Of a stretch of 29,941 nt of DNA, positions 1-9,684 are shown one piece after another. The first letter of the stretch is position 1, and every line of letters starts with the position of its first letter. The translations under genes were made by a program, and so were the position numbers. Source of the DNA: Gnetum montanum. Its lineage: Eukaryota > Streptophyta > Gnetopsida > Gnetales > Gnetaceae. The notes under the pieces are model-generated. The model was not told the origin of the DNA. It worked only from the letters and a program-made list of their open reading frames with translations, and searched no databases. The stretch lies in assembly GCA_015680685.1 (NCBI GenBank), contig MNCI01002657.1, positions 600,222-630,162 of the forward strand, written 5' to 3'.

Positions 1-857
1 TCCTGCGCCTGCCTCGAAAAATCGGTCTGCATCGTGTGCTGCGCCTGCCTCGGAAAGTCGATCTGCGTCGTGTACTACGCCTGACTGGCCTGTGGCACGC
101 CTGCCTCTCCCGTATAGCCCGCCCAAATTTCCCGGACCATTCCTTCCAGCCACGGTTTCCGAAGCCACGAGCGTTCGAACCGAAATGGCTGGGGGCTCTG
201 CTCCGCGGGTCTGTCCACTTGGCAGAAAATCGCCCGGTGATCAGAAGCCATTCTGACACCCCCATATGCGTGTACATCCCATTCAGTAAGCAGCAATTGA
301 CTAACCCAGGCCCGATCAATCCAGGACTGAACCCGTGCAGCACCCATACCGGCAGCCCGCGAGTTCCAAGTCGGTGAGGGCCCGCCTCTGCATCAACGTT
401 TGAAAATCGGCTGCCCCCGAGGGCTCCGTCAGGGACGTTCCAGACTTCTCCCAGCTATACAAGCGCTGATTAAAATCTCCAATCAGCAACTAGCCCGCGC
501 CCTCGGGCACCAGTCCAGCCACGCGTTCGAGTTCCTGCAACCGCGCTTTCCACCCCTGAGCACCATAAACGTTTGTGATCCAGACATCCAGCCTGGACAG
601 GTGAAACGTGATGCTCCAATCGGACGAATCCTGAACAACAGAGACCTCCTTTGTGAGGACCGCGAGGCCTCCTGCACGACCCCGACTCGGAACCAAATGG
701 CAGTGCCACCCTGGCCACTTCACTGGGCCTCCGACTGCTGGACTTTGGTTTCCTGTAAACATACAACATCACATCTTTCATCCACCACCATGCATCTCAG
801 GGTATGGCGTTTATACGGGGTACCCTGTCCCCGGCAATTCCAAGAGAGCACCTTCAT
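1..857 (-). pseudogene. L1-type LINE ORF2, endonuclease part (truncated by window edge)
   Basis: This is the N-terminal endonuclease/exonuclease/phosphatase domain of a plant L1 ORF2, which nicks target DNA to prime reverse transcription. From the ATG at 857-855 the minus strand opens with MKVLSWNCRGQG and soon CLQETK, the usual start of this domain. A frameshift near 715-720 moves the homology to another frame, which reads VWITNVYGAQG and then, after a TAG, LLIGDFN, the conserved metal-site motif. The C-terminal part near 75-347 has SWIDRAWVS and SDHRAIFCQV, the conserved D-H catalytic end, then PFRFERSWL. The reverse transcriptase would lie left of the window. ORF1 ends 206 bases upstream. 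With at least one frameshift and several stops it is dead. Domain identity is clear. Confidence 0.88.
4..75. repeat. 36-bp tandem repeat, two copies
   Basis: Positions 4-39 and 40-75 are two copies of a 36-base unit starting TGCGCCTGCCTCG, differing at about five sites, with a degraded third start at 76. The unit is 12 codons long, so on the minus strand it repeats a peptide near QAQHTMQTDFSR just after the L1 endonuclease domain. The array may continue left of the window. Confidence 0.75.
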
Positions 858-1063
858 GACGACGGGTGTCGCTGATACATCTCCTCAATTGTGGGCTGTA
901 CGCCCAGATCAACAAAAAGTTGTGCGGCCTTATGCCGCCGGGTGCTATGCACTGGTGTGCCCACCTTGTCCTCTGACAGTAACCTTACCACCCCCTCTCC
1001 ATTCTGCAGTCCGTTTTTCCCCAGGGGGGAATGGGACCGAGCTGTCCCGCGTCGCGTGTTGAT

Positions 1064-2062
1064 CTAGTCCGTGACTGGGGGAGGCGACAGAGCCTCCCCG
1101 TCCCTACCACCTCCCGCAATGTGTAGCGGCCCCGGTTTAGCAGCGGGCGGTTTAACAGCGGGCGGTTTTCCCCCCCCAACCAGCGCCTGCAAGTACGGTG
1201 CGTGAGTGGTCTCCCTGGGCGCCCCTTCCAAGCGCTCCGCATGCGCCGTCCCTGCAGCCTGCGTCCCCGACCTCTTTGGGCCAAGGAGCGTCTCTCCCTG
1301 CTCTACCGTGCGTGTCTGAGTCCCCCCGGCGTATGGGGGACCAGTCCTGTGCCCCCTCCTCTGACCACGTCCTCTCTGACCAACAATGCTCCACCCCCCC
1401 TCTCGGTCATGATTCTGATCCGCCCTGATCAAGCCACCCCCTGGGATAGCCCGAGGCCGCTGCTGGTTTTCAAAGTGGATACGGATCCGCTCCTCCCCAC
1501 TCTCTGACTCCAGCACCAGCGTCTCTACCGGTGTCTGCATCTGCAGTGGTCTCCAAACACAGAACCGGGCATAGCCCAGATATTCCCGACTCTCTGTAAA
1601 GGTGTCGAACTTAATGAACTCCCCCACCGCCTGCGCGCATGCTCGGAGAACCTCGAGGGACCAGTATTCCAGTGGCAGCTCATACAGGCGAACCCATACC
1701 GGGGCCCTAGCAAACAGATGCGGGTCGCGGTGCGCGCCCGGGCACCAGGGAGCCAGGGCGAGGCCCCGTGCCCCGTAAAACCAGGGCCCGCCCACCAGAA
1801 CCTTTTCACGATCTGCCACAGAGGCAAACCCAAACAGGAGGCGGTCATCTGCAAGGCATTTGACCGTCACAGTCTCCAGCTCCCACGCAGCGCGAGCCCA
1901 ACGGCGAATCAAGTCCAGCCGAGGCCGTATGCCCTCCGACACAAACTTACCAATTAAACTACGCCCCAGGCTATCTAGCAGAACGCTATCTGGGCCCTTG
2001 ACGTTTGCATAGTAGTTACCGGGAAACGAACGGTAAGTGTAAGCAGAAGGGCTGCCATGCAT
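1064..2062 (-). CDS. L1-type LINE ORF1 (gag-like, DUF4283)
   Basis: This 332-codon open frame encodes a plant LINE ORF1 protein, the RNA-binding partner that packages LINE RNA with ORF2. Residues about 35-180 fit the DUF4283 pattern: LIGKFVSEGIRPRLDLIRRW, then FGFASVADREKVLVGGPWF, then PVWVRLYELPLEYWS and LGYARFCVW. The C-terminal 130 residues are low-complexity, rich in Gly, Arg, Pro and Thr; I see no clear CCHC knuckle, so the tail may be truncated or diverged. The chosen ATG at 2062-2060 gives a natural length. It is GC-rich, unlike the AT-rich surroundings, and has no stop, so this element is younger or differently mutated than the gypsy copies. The endonuclease frame follows downstream, as in L1. 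The ORF is intact but the element is not, so I would not expect a cellular function. Confidence 0.85.
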   Translation of the reverse strand: MHGSPSAYTYRSFPGNYYANVKGPDSVLLDSLGRSLIGKFVSEGIRPRLDLIRRWARAAWELETVTVKCLADDRLLFGFASVADREKVLVGGPWFYGARGLALAPWCPGAHRDPHLFARAPVWVRLYELPLEYWSLEVLRACAQAVGEFIKFDTFTESREYLGYARFCVWRPLQMQTPVETLVLESESGEERIRIHFENQQRPRAIPGGGLIRADQNHDREGGWSIVGQRGRGQRRGHRTGPPYAGGTQTRTVEQGETLLGPKRSGTQAAGTAHAERLEGAPRETTHAPYLQALVGGGKPPAVKPPAAKPGPLHIAGGGRDGEALSPPPVTD

Positions 2063-2540
2063 GGGCAGAAGCCTTCATGGAATCTCCGATTAATTCTGGG
2101 GCACTGCAGCAAAGATTTCAGTGATTTTCTCTTATTTGATGCCTGGAATTCCTTGGCCAGATTTTTCTTGTCCATGATGGTGGCCCAGATCAGGTCAATA
2201 GCAGCCACTAAATGGTGCAGCAGGAGCACAAGGATGTGCAGAAGAAAAGAAGATTTGGATTTGCTGCCGCCTCCTCTGAGTAGAACACCAATTCTTCTGG
2301 AAATATGCCGCACACGTGTTAACTTTGGGCCTTCTTGCCTTTCCTGTGATAATGGCGCCTTTGGCTTTGATGATTCTGCTTTTTGCCTCGTTCAACATGA
2401 GTATGTTGAAGGGATGATCGATATTTGAGTTCAACCGATAAATTATATTGCAACAGAGAAGCTGTGCGCGTCTGTGTTGTTTGGGGCCGGGCATGGAAAG
2501 AGGTCATTAAATAGTGAAGGAATACCTGATGCAACATAAA
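2063..2540 (-). other. Probable 5' untranslated region of the GC-rich LINE
   Basis: This stretch lies directly upstream of the minus-strand LINE ORF1 and grades from the GC-rich element into AT-rich flank. Open frames occur on both strands but none resembles a known protein. I see no clear target-site duplication or 5' end, so the right limit is arbitrary. Confidence 0.4.
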
Positions 2541-4110
2541 TAATTTAACATTTTATTTCTGCTTGAAGACAGAAGACACGTAAAAATTACTTGACATTTT
2601 ATGTTCAATTTTAAACTCTAGGCTCAATGTTCATACTATTAAAAGTAGGTAACCTCTATTGGAGTAGTATACCTTACATGCTTTTCAAAAGGAAATGAGT
2701 GAAAATTTAACTTTGCCGCTTGAACCAGGTCTTTTTTTTTGTTCAAACTTACTATTGTTTTGAGAACTGATCAAAAGACTTTGCAGGGTTTTCAACGTGG
2801 GAAAATGCCATCTTACCATAGTTTAGGGTTTTATGCAAAATGAAAATAACCGACTCAGCACATTCCACCGTGCATTGAAAAACTTTCCCAAAGTGCCCAA
2901 CCAAAAGCCAAACCGCTCTTTGAATGGTTTTGTGTCATTTTGAATCCAGATCTTATCCCTCAAAACAAGTGCCTTAGTAGAATTCAGAGAACAATTCTGC
3001 AATTTGAAAATAAGTGACACAGAACAAACATACCACTATGGAGCCTACAAGTGACAATGCATTAAAAAACTCTCATTTTCCTAAAGCAACTGCTAAGTAC
3101 TTATTGTAATTTTGAACGTGACTACCCATCTATGGTAGATGAGAGTTCCATTCTTTGAACCATATAAGTAAAAGAAGAAGAAAAAAAATGACTAATACGG
3201 CAGAATCCTAGAATGAACACTCTGAAAGATTTGACAAAGAAGCATCAACTTTTGATGGAAATTTAAATTATAATTCCACCAAAGTTAGACTGAAGAAGAA
3301 AGAAAAGTGACACCTGAAACTCCTTAGTAACATGCGAGATGTTGCCTATTGCAGGCTAAAGAGCTTTAGTGGGTTGCTTTCTTCCATTTCTTTTAATGTT
3401 GCAATTCAGTTTTGGCTTCCAAGTCAATTCATGGATTTGATATCTTGTGCATCAAGCTTAAGGATTAAAAACTTGTTAACTAGCCTATGTTTAATTCACC
3501 ATGAGATGTAATTGTCAACTTTGGATTGAATCTCCTTAAAAGATGTTAATCATGCAACCCAATGCATCTTCTAGAATTGGATTCCAAATTCACCATTTTT
3601 TATTTCATGTACCTTCCTACGTGTTGAGCTTACTCTGCTTCACCTAAGTTACTATCATATGCAATTTTCATGGTTAGAAAACCCATAGGATTTCTATTTT
3701 TTTATGGGATTAAAACTTACTGATCATGGCCCCTTGTTAACATTGGAGAGTTGGCATCAACAAAGATGTCACCATTGATTTTGCTACTTGATGGCACTAT
3801 GATGTTGACTCAAAAGGAAAAATTCTTACTCTGCATGATGGAAAGTTACTTAGAAATCTGCATTGCCATCAAAATCAAGGATAACAATTAAAGAAATACA
3901 GTATTATATGCTTGTCCCATAAGCTTCACTCCACTTTATGTTGCTGCACCAAGGAATCTCTGCTCAAGGAAGCTTGGACATGTGCTTTCCATCTGCAAAT
4001 TCTCTTCCACATCCATGCTTGTCGGTGATTACACATTTAAATAATACACATCTTTGAGATTTGCATTTTATACCAAAGATAAGCAAATGTTACATTTTGT
4101 TAATATTTAT
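2541..4110. other. AT-rich stretch without recognisable gene
   Basis: I see no protein with family motifs in any frame and no LTR ends, tRNA or array. The longest frame (2823-3020, minus) matches nothing I know. The region may hold the missing 5' part of the RTE-like LINE that becomes recognisable at about 4120, but I could not see its endonuclease or early RT motifs. Confidence 0.5.
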
Positions 4111-4119
4111 TATGGATGA

Positions 4120-4386
4120 CATTAATAGTATTTATTTTTAATCAAATAGATATGACCTTCTACTTTGTCATTATCATCAATGAATTAACAAAGGAAATAC
4201 AAGATGAAATCCTTTGATGTATGTTACTTGCAAATGATATTACATTAATGGGTACAACTCAAGAAAATATTATTTCAAAAATGGAGATGTACATATATGT
4301 TGTAGAATCAAAAAGCTTAAGAATTAGTAGAAGTAAGAGAGAATATATGGAATGCAATTTTAATAACAACATAAACAATGGTGATG
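4120..4386 (+). pseudogene. RTE-like LINE reverse transcriptase, left fragment
   Basis: The plus strand reads NELTKEIQDEIL, a stop, then CMLLANDITLMG, and continues to SKSLRISRSKREYMECNF. This is the palm region of a widespread plant non-LTR RT whose usual form is DELT..IQDE..CMLFADDIVL followed by ESKGFRLSRTKTEYMEC. The catalytic FADD box is here LAND, so the enzyme is inactive. The fragment stops at the N at 4387. Its continuation is found at 10514, after gypsy copy A. RTE assignment is my inference from the motif set and the trinucleotide tail of the right-hand half. Confidence 0.8.
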
Positions 4387-4517
4387 NTTGTTTATGTTGT
4401 TATTAAAATTGCATTCCATATATTCTCTCTTACTTCTACTAATTCTTAAGCTTTTTGATTCTACAACATATATGTACATCTCCATTTTTGAAATAATATT
4501 TTCTTGAGTTGTACCCA
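4249..4517. repeat. Perfect 130-bp inverted repeat between two Ns
   Basis: The left arm 4249-4378 and right arm 4388-4517 are exact reverse complements over 130 bases, with a nine-base centre holding the N at 4387. A second N at 4518 ends the right arm. The left arm belongs to the LINE RT reading frame; the right arm has no function there. Perfect arm identity inside heavily mutated DNA, bounded by N on both sides, points to an inverted contig end placed during scaffolding or gap filling. Confidence 0.93.
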
Positions 4518-4518
4518 N

Positions 4519-5001
4519 TTGGGTTATCAAACGTTAAGTGTTTATAGGTTACCAAGTGCTACACGTATGGTTGAAGTGGTTATGCTTGTGTTCATTAACA
4601 ACTAGAAATTAATTGCTTAATGAAAATGCATTAAAGTAAAGTGCATGAATAATAAACGCATTAAAGGAAACATTAATCTATTCTCAATGCTGCAAGGATT
4701 ATCAAAAAGACTCATCTTTATTCTCGTTACATTGTTGTGCTTAGGTAGTGCTCTTGCATGCTCAAACTCTTGCTGAAAGAACTTAGAAATATTCTAACTC
4801 TGGAATAACTAAATGGCAAGAACTTTGTTACTCTATGTAAAAATTGATTAAAAACTAAACGTAAACTGTGTACCCAAGTGCTATATTTCTTGAAATATTT
4901 ATAGGCTGACACATAACTTGCAATATTCAATATTCAACATCACATCTTGGCCCTAGATATTAGGTATATAATATCAAAGCTAGGCAAATCATGACTCATC
5001 A
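4519..5001 (-). repeat. Copy A 3' LTR, incomplete
   Basis: The minus strand starts TGATGAGTCATGA at 5001 and is collinear with 10030-10513; shared blocks include GGTTACCAAGTGCTACACG and ATTAATCTATTCTCA. The last 345 bases present in the 5' LTR (9685-10030) are missing, cut off at the N at 4518. A TATA-like box (TATAAATA on the minus strand) lies at 4897-4904. Confidence 0.85.
4897..4904 (-). promoter_or_regulatory. LTR TATA box (copy A 3' LTR)
   Basis: CTATAAATAT on the minus strand lies about 100 bases into the LTR. The 5' LTR has a decayed equivalent (CTATCAATATA near 10408), and copy B's LTR has CTATAAATATG near 29777, so the position is conserved across the family. I infer it to be the U3 core promoter. 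Confidence 0.6.
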
Positions 5002-5014
5002 TACCCCCACAACT
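5002..5014 (-). other. Polypurine tract of copy A
   Basis: The minus strand reads GTTGTGGGGGTA just before the LTR start at 5001, and upstream of it AACTCAAGGATGAGTTT. This is the usual plus-strand primer arrangement of plant gypsy elements. Copy B has the matching AACTCAAGGACAAGTTT and CATGAGGG before 29630. Confidence 0.8.
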
Positions 5015-7060
5015 AAATAAAAACTCATCCTTGAGTTAAGCAAAATGAGGAATAATGTCCTTACAAAATAGTGGGAATGTACGGGATTATTGACTAATAT
5101 GCAAACTACTGACTGACTCTAAGTGTTGCATTAAAAAATTTTATTCAAGTGGATGCATAAGAAATGATAGAGTGAAAAAAAGACTAGACAGACATTGAAG
5201 ATTACAAAATTTGTAGAGGTTTTCAAGAATACACTGAAGATGATTCTCCTTGTTGCCGCTAGCGGTGGTAGATTTCCAACATTGATTGTTATAATGATGC
5301 TTCTCTGGTTATGCAAAACATTCTTGAATGATGAACTAAGATTTCTTCTCATCATCCCATGGATCTAGCAAACATGTGATGCTTGAGCTACTATCTTATA
5401 TGTGCTATGATTTGTCCATGGGCATATCCTCTGTTGTCCCTCTCTTGTATTTGTTTTAGTGCCTGGCAAAAGACCTTCTTCCTTAGGCATTTCTTTTAGC
5501 ATCACCTATAGTCACCAAAGGATCAACATTAGTTTTGGTAAATTTTCCTTAATAATTAATCTTTTTTGGATCCCTTAGTTTTCATTTAAGCACAAGGTGA
5601 TTAAAACATAGTATGCTCAAGGCTATGAGGTAACTAAATTTATCAAGTTGTTCACATTATTTTAATCAATTACTAGTAGTTACCATGATGTTTGAAAATA
5701 GGATGTTAGAGAAATTTCAAAGTGGACATCCCTAGCCCCCATGACTAATATGCATAACTCCAAAAGCACATAAGTTTTTGAACAATTGAAGCCAAAGGTC
5801 TTATTCAGAAGATGGCCAAAAAATATTACTAGATATGGTAATAGAAAAGTAGGAAAAATTAATAAAATGGATGCAAAGTAGTCCCAAAATCATGCATAAA
5901 TTTATAGAAACCATCACTAATGTTCTAAAAGATGTGAAGGTTAGTCCAAAGCCATGATCAACAAAATTTATGCAAGTGGGTCTTCCCCAAAGCAAGCTCC
6001 TACAATAATTTCCTTCCATAACCACTTTTATAGATGTCCGTGGGCAACCTAGAAGTTAAATGTGGACCATGCCTTTGTTCCAAACAACACACAACTACTA
6101 TGATTAGGATGTTACACTATACTAGACAAAATCAAAAGGCTCATAACTATATGAAGTAGTGAGGTGAATAATGGGATGAGAATGGATTACAGAGATAGGA
6201 ATGTAAGGTACTTAACCATGTTCACAGCAAGTTCTTGTGAAAAATGTGATTGAAATGATCAGCAAACCCATTTGTCAAAGTGTAGACCAAGGCCATACCA
6301 TGAACAATGACCTTGCATTGATGTGTTTTTTCCTACCAACCACAATGAGTCCACAACCACCTCAAAGAATAATCATCACTCCAAAAAGACAAGAAAAGAG
6401 AAGAAAGAAGGAAGGGCCTTAGTTAGAGGGGCATATTCAAGCATAGGTAACATGTCTTTCGAACCTCATAACCAATGTTTGTAGCCCATTATTGTGTCTA
6501 AGGGATGTGCTTTGAATTTCTATTATTGTTTTTACTTTTTTTTGTGTTGCTTTTTTTTGTTTTTTGTTTTTTCTTTCTTCTTCTTATTTGGATGGGAATC
6601 ACACCATGCAAAGATAGAACTTTCTTTTTATTAGTTTATGGAGGAGTGATGACACATTTCAAAAGGAGTCATCAAACACATGAAGGAAGTCAAGAAGAGA
6701 ATCCAACAAGTCCCCTTGGGGTCACATCCTTACCATTCCCTCTTAGTCATTCCCTCTTTTCTTTAAGGTACAATGATCATTGATTAATTTTAGTTTCATA
6801 AAAGAAAAACTAAATTGTTTCCATGAAAAAGACCTTTTATTTAGAGAACTAGAGGGATGGATAAGGTGGTCTCATTACTTTAAAAAATTACTTACCTAAT
6901 CATCTTAATAGCATAGCACAAAAACCCAACACATAGCATTAACTTTTCATCATGACTTGGCAATTTTATTAATAAAAACATGAAATACATTCAAAAAACA
7001 TAAAGGGAATGGATTAAGAAAAGAGGAAAATATAAAGAAAAGAAAAAATATTAAGAAATG
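5015..7060 (-). other. Copy A noncoding spacer and 3' remnant
   Basis: No gene is visible here. Read on the minus strand, 6900 to about 5640 is homologous in order to copy B's 24780-25900 spacer, with shared words such as CAAAGCACATCCCTT, AAGGCCC and CCTCACT. The segment nearest the polypurine tract matches copy B 29540-29620 (AGTCAATAATCCC). A T-rich run at 6530-6590 corresponds to the A-tract in B's spacer. The 2.85-kb extra ORF that B has between these two parts is almost wholly missing; a few codons near 5490 may derive from its start. Confidence 0.7.
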
Positions 7061-7076
7061 AAAAACATATGAAGAA

Positions 7077-9551
7077 TCAAAAAATTCTAGAACTAATAAG
7101 AAAATCAGTTACTTCTATGCATCTTTGAAACAATTTTATATTCTCATTTTTAAGCCATTGGGTGTCTTCTAGTTTAGTGGCTACTGTGTAGATTGGATTT
7201 TGCTCACACATTTGCTTTTGAACTTTATGGTGGGTCGATATAGAAGTTGTATTAATATTTTGAACTTCTGGCCCACAACTGCATCCTTTATCATTATCGG
7301 TGATGCATGGATTCTTCTGTCTTTCCACAATGATAAGTTTATCATTTATATCTTGTGTTGGAATGGTAATGGATGTTGGCTTTTGCGTATGATTAGGAGA
7401 CATCATTTTTGTTAGGAAGGTTGTTACATCAAATTGGCCTTGTGCTAGTTCGAATGATGGGGTATGTCCATGAGTGTTATGCTTCTTCCTAGGGCCCTTC
7501 CTAAAGAAAGGACATTTTTGAGATTATGGTGGGGACCTACTAGCATTATCATTTTTGTGTGTGTTTGTAGCAGAAGTGGCATTCTCTCATTGATGTTTTC
7601 ATGTTAAACCTTCTTGTGTTGTTGGTCGTGACACATGAGGAGGTAGAGTATGAGGATGTTAAGGATATGACAAAGGAGGAGAGGTGTGAGGTGGTGACCT
7701 CATATAATATGTTACAAGCTAATTATATTTAGGAGAGTGATAGTAGTGATTTGATGTAGAGAAAGTAGAAATAGTTGGAGAAACATATTGTTGAACATAA
7801 TATCTATACAATTTCAATTGGTAGTAAGGGTAGTGCTAGCTTGATGATGGCCTCCACCATGATTGTGGGTTGTTCCACTACATTGGATGATAGTGTTGGG
7901 GTTGGTAAGAAATCCCCCTAGGATAGTATGATTGGTTGTGGAATCGGTTATCATTACTGTGTGGAAAAGAAAATCTCCTAGACATGTACTTCTATACAAA
8001 CTTTAGATTTAGTGCACCTACCCAATACTCATGTAGATGCAACAAGATTGGGCAATGGCCCTTTGAATGGTCATATATGCATATGTCACATCCATTACTT
8101 TCGTCTATGATTGAGTCTATAGCCTCTTCTTCTACAACCATTTTTCCTTCTTGCCAATAAGTGCTCCTAGTGGTTTCTTGGTTCTTTTTCCTCCTTTTTT
8201 TGTGATCACTTGATTCGTTTTCCACTACTTTCTTCTTTATGACTTCATCACAAGTTTTAACTTTCTCTTTCATCCATTTTGACATCTTATCCAACTTTTC
8301 TTTAATCTCAATGATAGAATTTTCTATTGGTAAGGTCCATTGTGAAATCACCTCATCAAGAGCTGCCTCTTTTTTCCTTATCATAATATGGATGCTTTTC
8401 TTTTGAATAGTTGGGTCCCTATTTTTTTCCCCTACATTCTCTCACTTATATAGGTCTCCTTCTTCTTTTTCCACCTATCCAATTAGCGTTTGTATCTAAT
8501 GGGCTTTTAATTCATATAATTAACCTTAAGCATACATCCCAAGGGTCTCTCTCATTTCATTACGAAGCCCATCTATGATGTGGAAAAATTACTCTTTTTG
8601 AGAGATCATGGCTAGGACACCTTTGTAGTAGCGAATAGTATGTATCCAAGGCCATTTCCAAGGGTTCATGATTTTCTTACATCTACTCTTGGATTTCTTT
8701 TCTTAGGTTGGACACTCTCACATAGGTTTCATATTTTTCATTGAAAAGTTCTAGCATTGTGGATCATTGGTGGATGGAACTTGGTTCCAATGATCTATAC
8801 CAACTTTTAGCTTTGTTGATTAGTGTTCTAAGAAATAGCTTAAGTGTTTGCCACCTACTTTCAATGTTGTATAAGGCATAGGCATCATAGAAGGCTTGTA
8901 GATGATGTTGTGGATCAGAATCATAGCCTCCTACGAACTTAGGGATATTATTCATATCAAGCCTAGGTAGGCAACTTTCCTTGTGATGCCTGTGAGGTAT
9001 CTTAACTACCTCCATGATTTGCATTAGGATCTTAATGGCCAATAAGGGTTCATCATCATAAGACATGTTGTGATAAAAATTTCTATTTCTATTCATTTGA
9101 TTATGATGATCTTGTCTATGTTCATTTTGATGTCTTTGATTTTGCCCTTAGTTTGGATTTCTATCTTTATCTTGACCCTATAGTGGAGCTCTATCTCTAT
9201 ACCTATGTTCATCTTCATCAGAACTAGATGTTGAAGAGGAAGAGAAAGATGAGGAACTGGGAGAATTACCATGGCTCCTATAGTTCTCCCCATGGTCCCT
9301 TGATTTATCTTGTCTAGGTTTAGAGGAGGTCCTAGGCCTTAAGGTCCTCCTTGTTCTAGGACTTTCTCCATCTCCTCTATGACTGTCTGCACTAGTTGAA
9401 TATAGTCTTTGAGTGTAGTAAGGGTCTAATGAGCATAGGAAACCCCTACTTGAGGTTGTTCACTCCAATTTTCTTTAGTATATATCCTATTATTTCTCCT
9501 ACAAGTGTTTTCATCATACGATGCATTATTGGTCCTATGTGAAGAAGACAT
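7077..9551 (-). pseudogene. Copy A gag with fused protease-RT linker
   Basis: Gag forms the retrotransposon's virus-like particle. The likely start is the ATG at 9551-9549 (MSSSHRTNN). The capsid region at 8764-9096 has FVGGYDSDPQHHLQAF and then AKSWYRSLEPSSI, the conserved retrotransposon gag pattern; it continues through WSTMLELFNEKYE and, further on, NEMRETLGMYA. A coiled, Lys-rich stretch (8120-8384) precedes a Cys/His cluster at 8052-8090. A Tyr/Pro/Gln/Ser-rich tail follows (about 7500-7990), with RGISYQPQHY and PQSWWRPSS. The frame at 7077-7406 then jumps straight to sequence that in copy B lies after protease, including YTVATKLEDTQW (B: YTTATKLKGTQW). At least two frameshifts and several TAG/TAA stops are present, so it is dead. 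Confidence 0.85.
8052..8090 (-). other. Non-canonical CCHC cluster in gag (copy A)
   Basis: The residues CDICIYDHSKGHC follow a C-x2-C-x3-H-x4-C spacing, one residue shorter than the usual x4 before His in retroviral zinc knuckles. CP and then HLHEY follow. Copy B has the same spacing at 13944-13982 followed by CP and HLQEF. Conservation in two diverged copies suggests a true metal-binding knuckle variant. Confidence 0.65.
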
Positions 9552-9665
9552 GGTTTTACTTGATAATGTATGTGACTTAAAACATTAATATTTTATTAGA
9601 AGATAGATTATTAATACCTTTACAATGATTGTGTAAAATACAACTAATCTAGATAACTAGCACCA
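9552..9665 (-). other. Copy A leader between primer site and gag
   Basis: This is the short untranslated leader between the primer-binding site and the gag ATG at 9551. No ORF or clear structure is seen. Confidence 0.5.
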
Positions 9666-9683
9666 TCCCCGATAACAATGCCA
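9666..9683 (-). other. Primer-binding site, tRNA-Asp type (decayed)
   Basis: One base after the LTR end, the minus strand reads TGGCATTGTTATCGGGGA. The familiar plant gypsy tRNA-Asp site is TGGCGCCGTTGCCGGGGA. The five differences are all transitions (G to A or C to T). Position and length fit a primer site exactly. Confidence 0.85.
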
Positions 9684-9684
9684 A

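Noticed and set aside
400-1062. 220-codon plus-strand reading frame
   Set aside because: It is antisense to the L1 endonuclease, which has clear motifs on the other strand.
4249-4517. MicroRNA precursor, MITE or other natural palindrome
   Set aside because: The arms are perfectly identical in old DNA, one arm is LINE coding sequence, and Ns bound the structure. An assembly join explains this better.
6505-6783. Small membrane protein from a Phe/Leu-rich reading frame
   Set aside because: It is a translation of a T-rich tract on the antisense strand of copy A's spacer.
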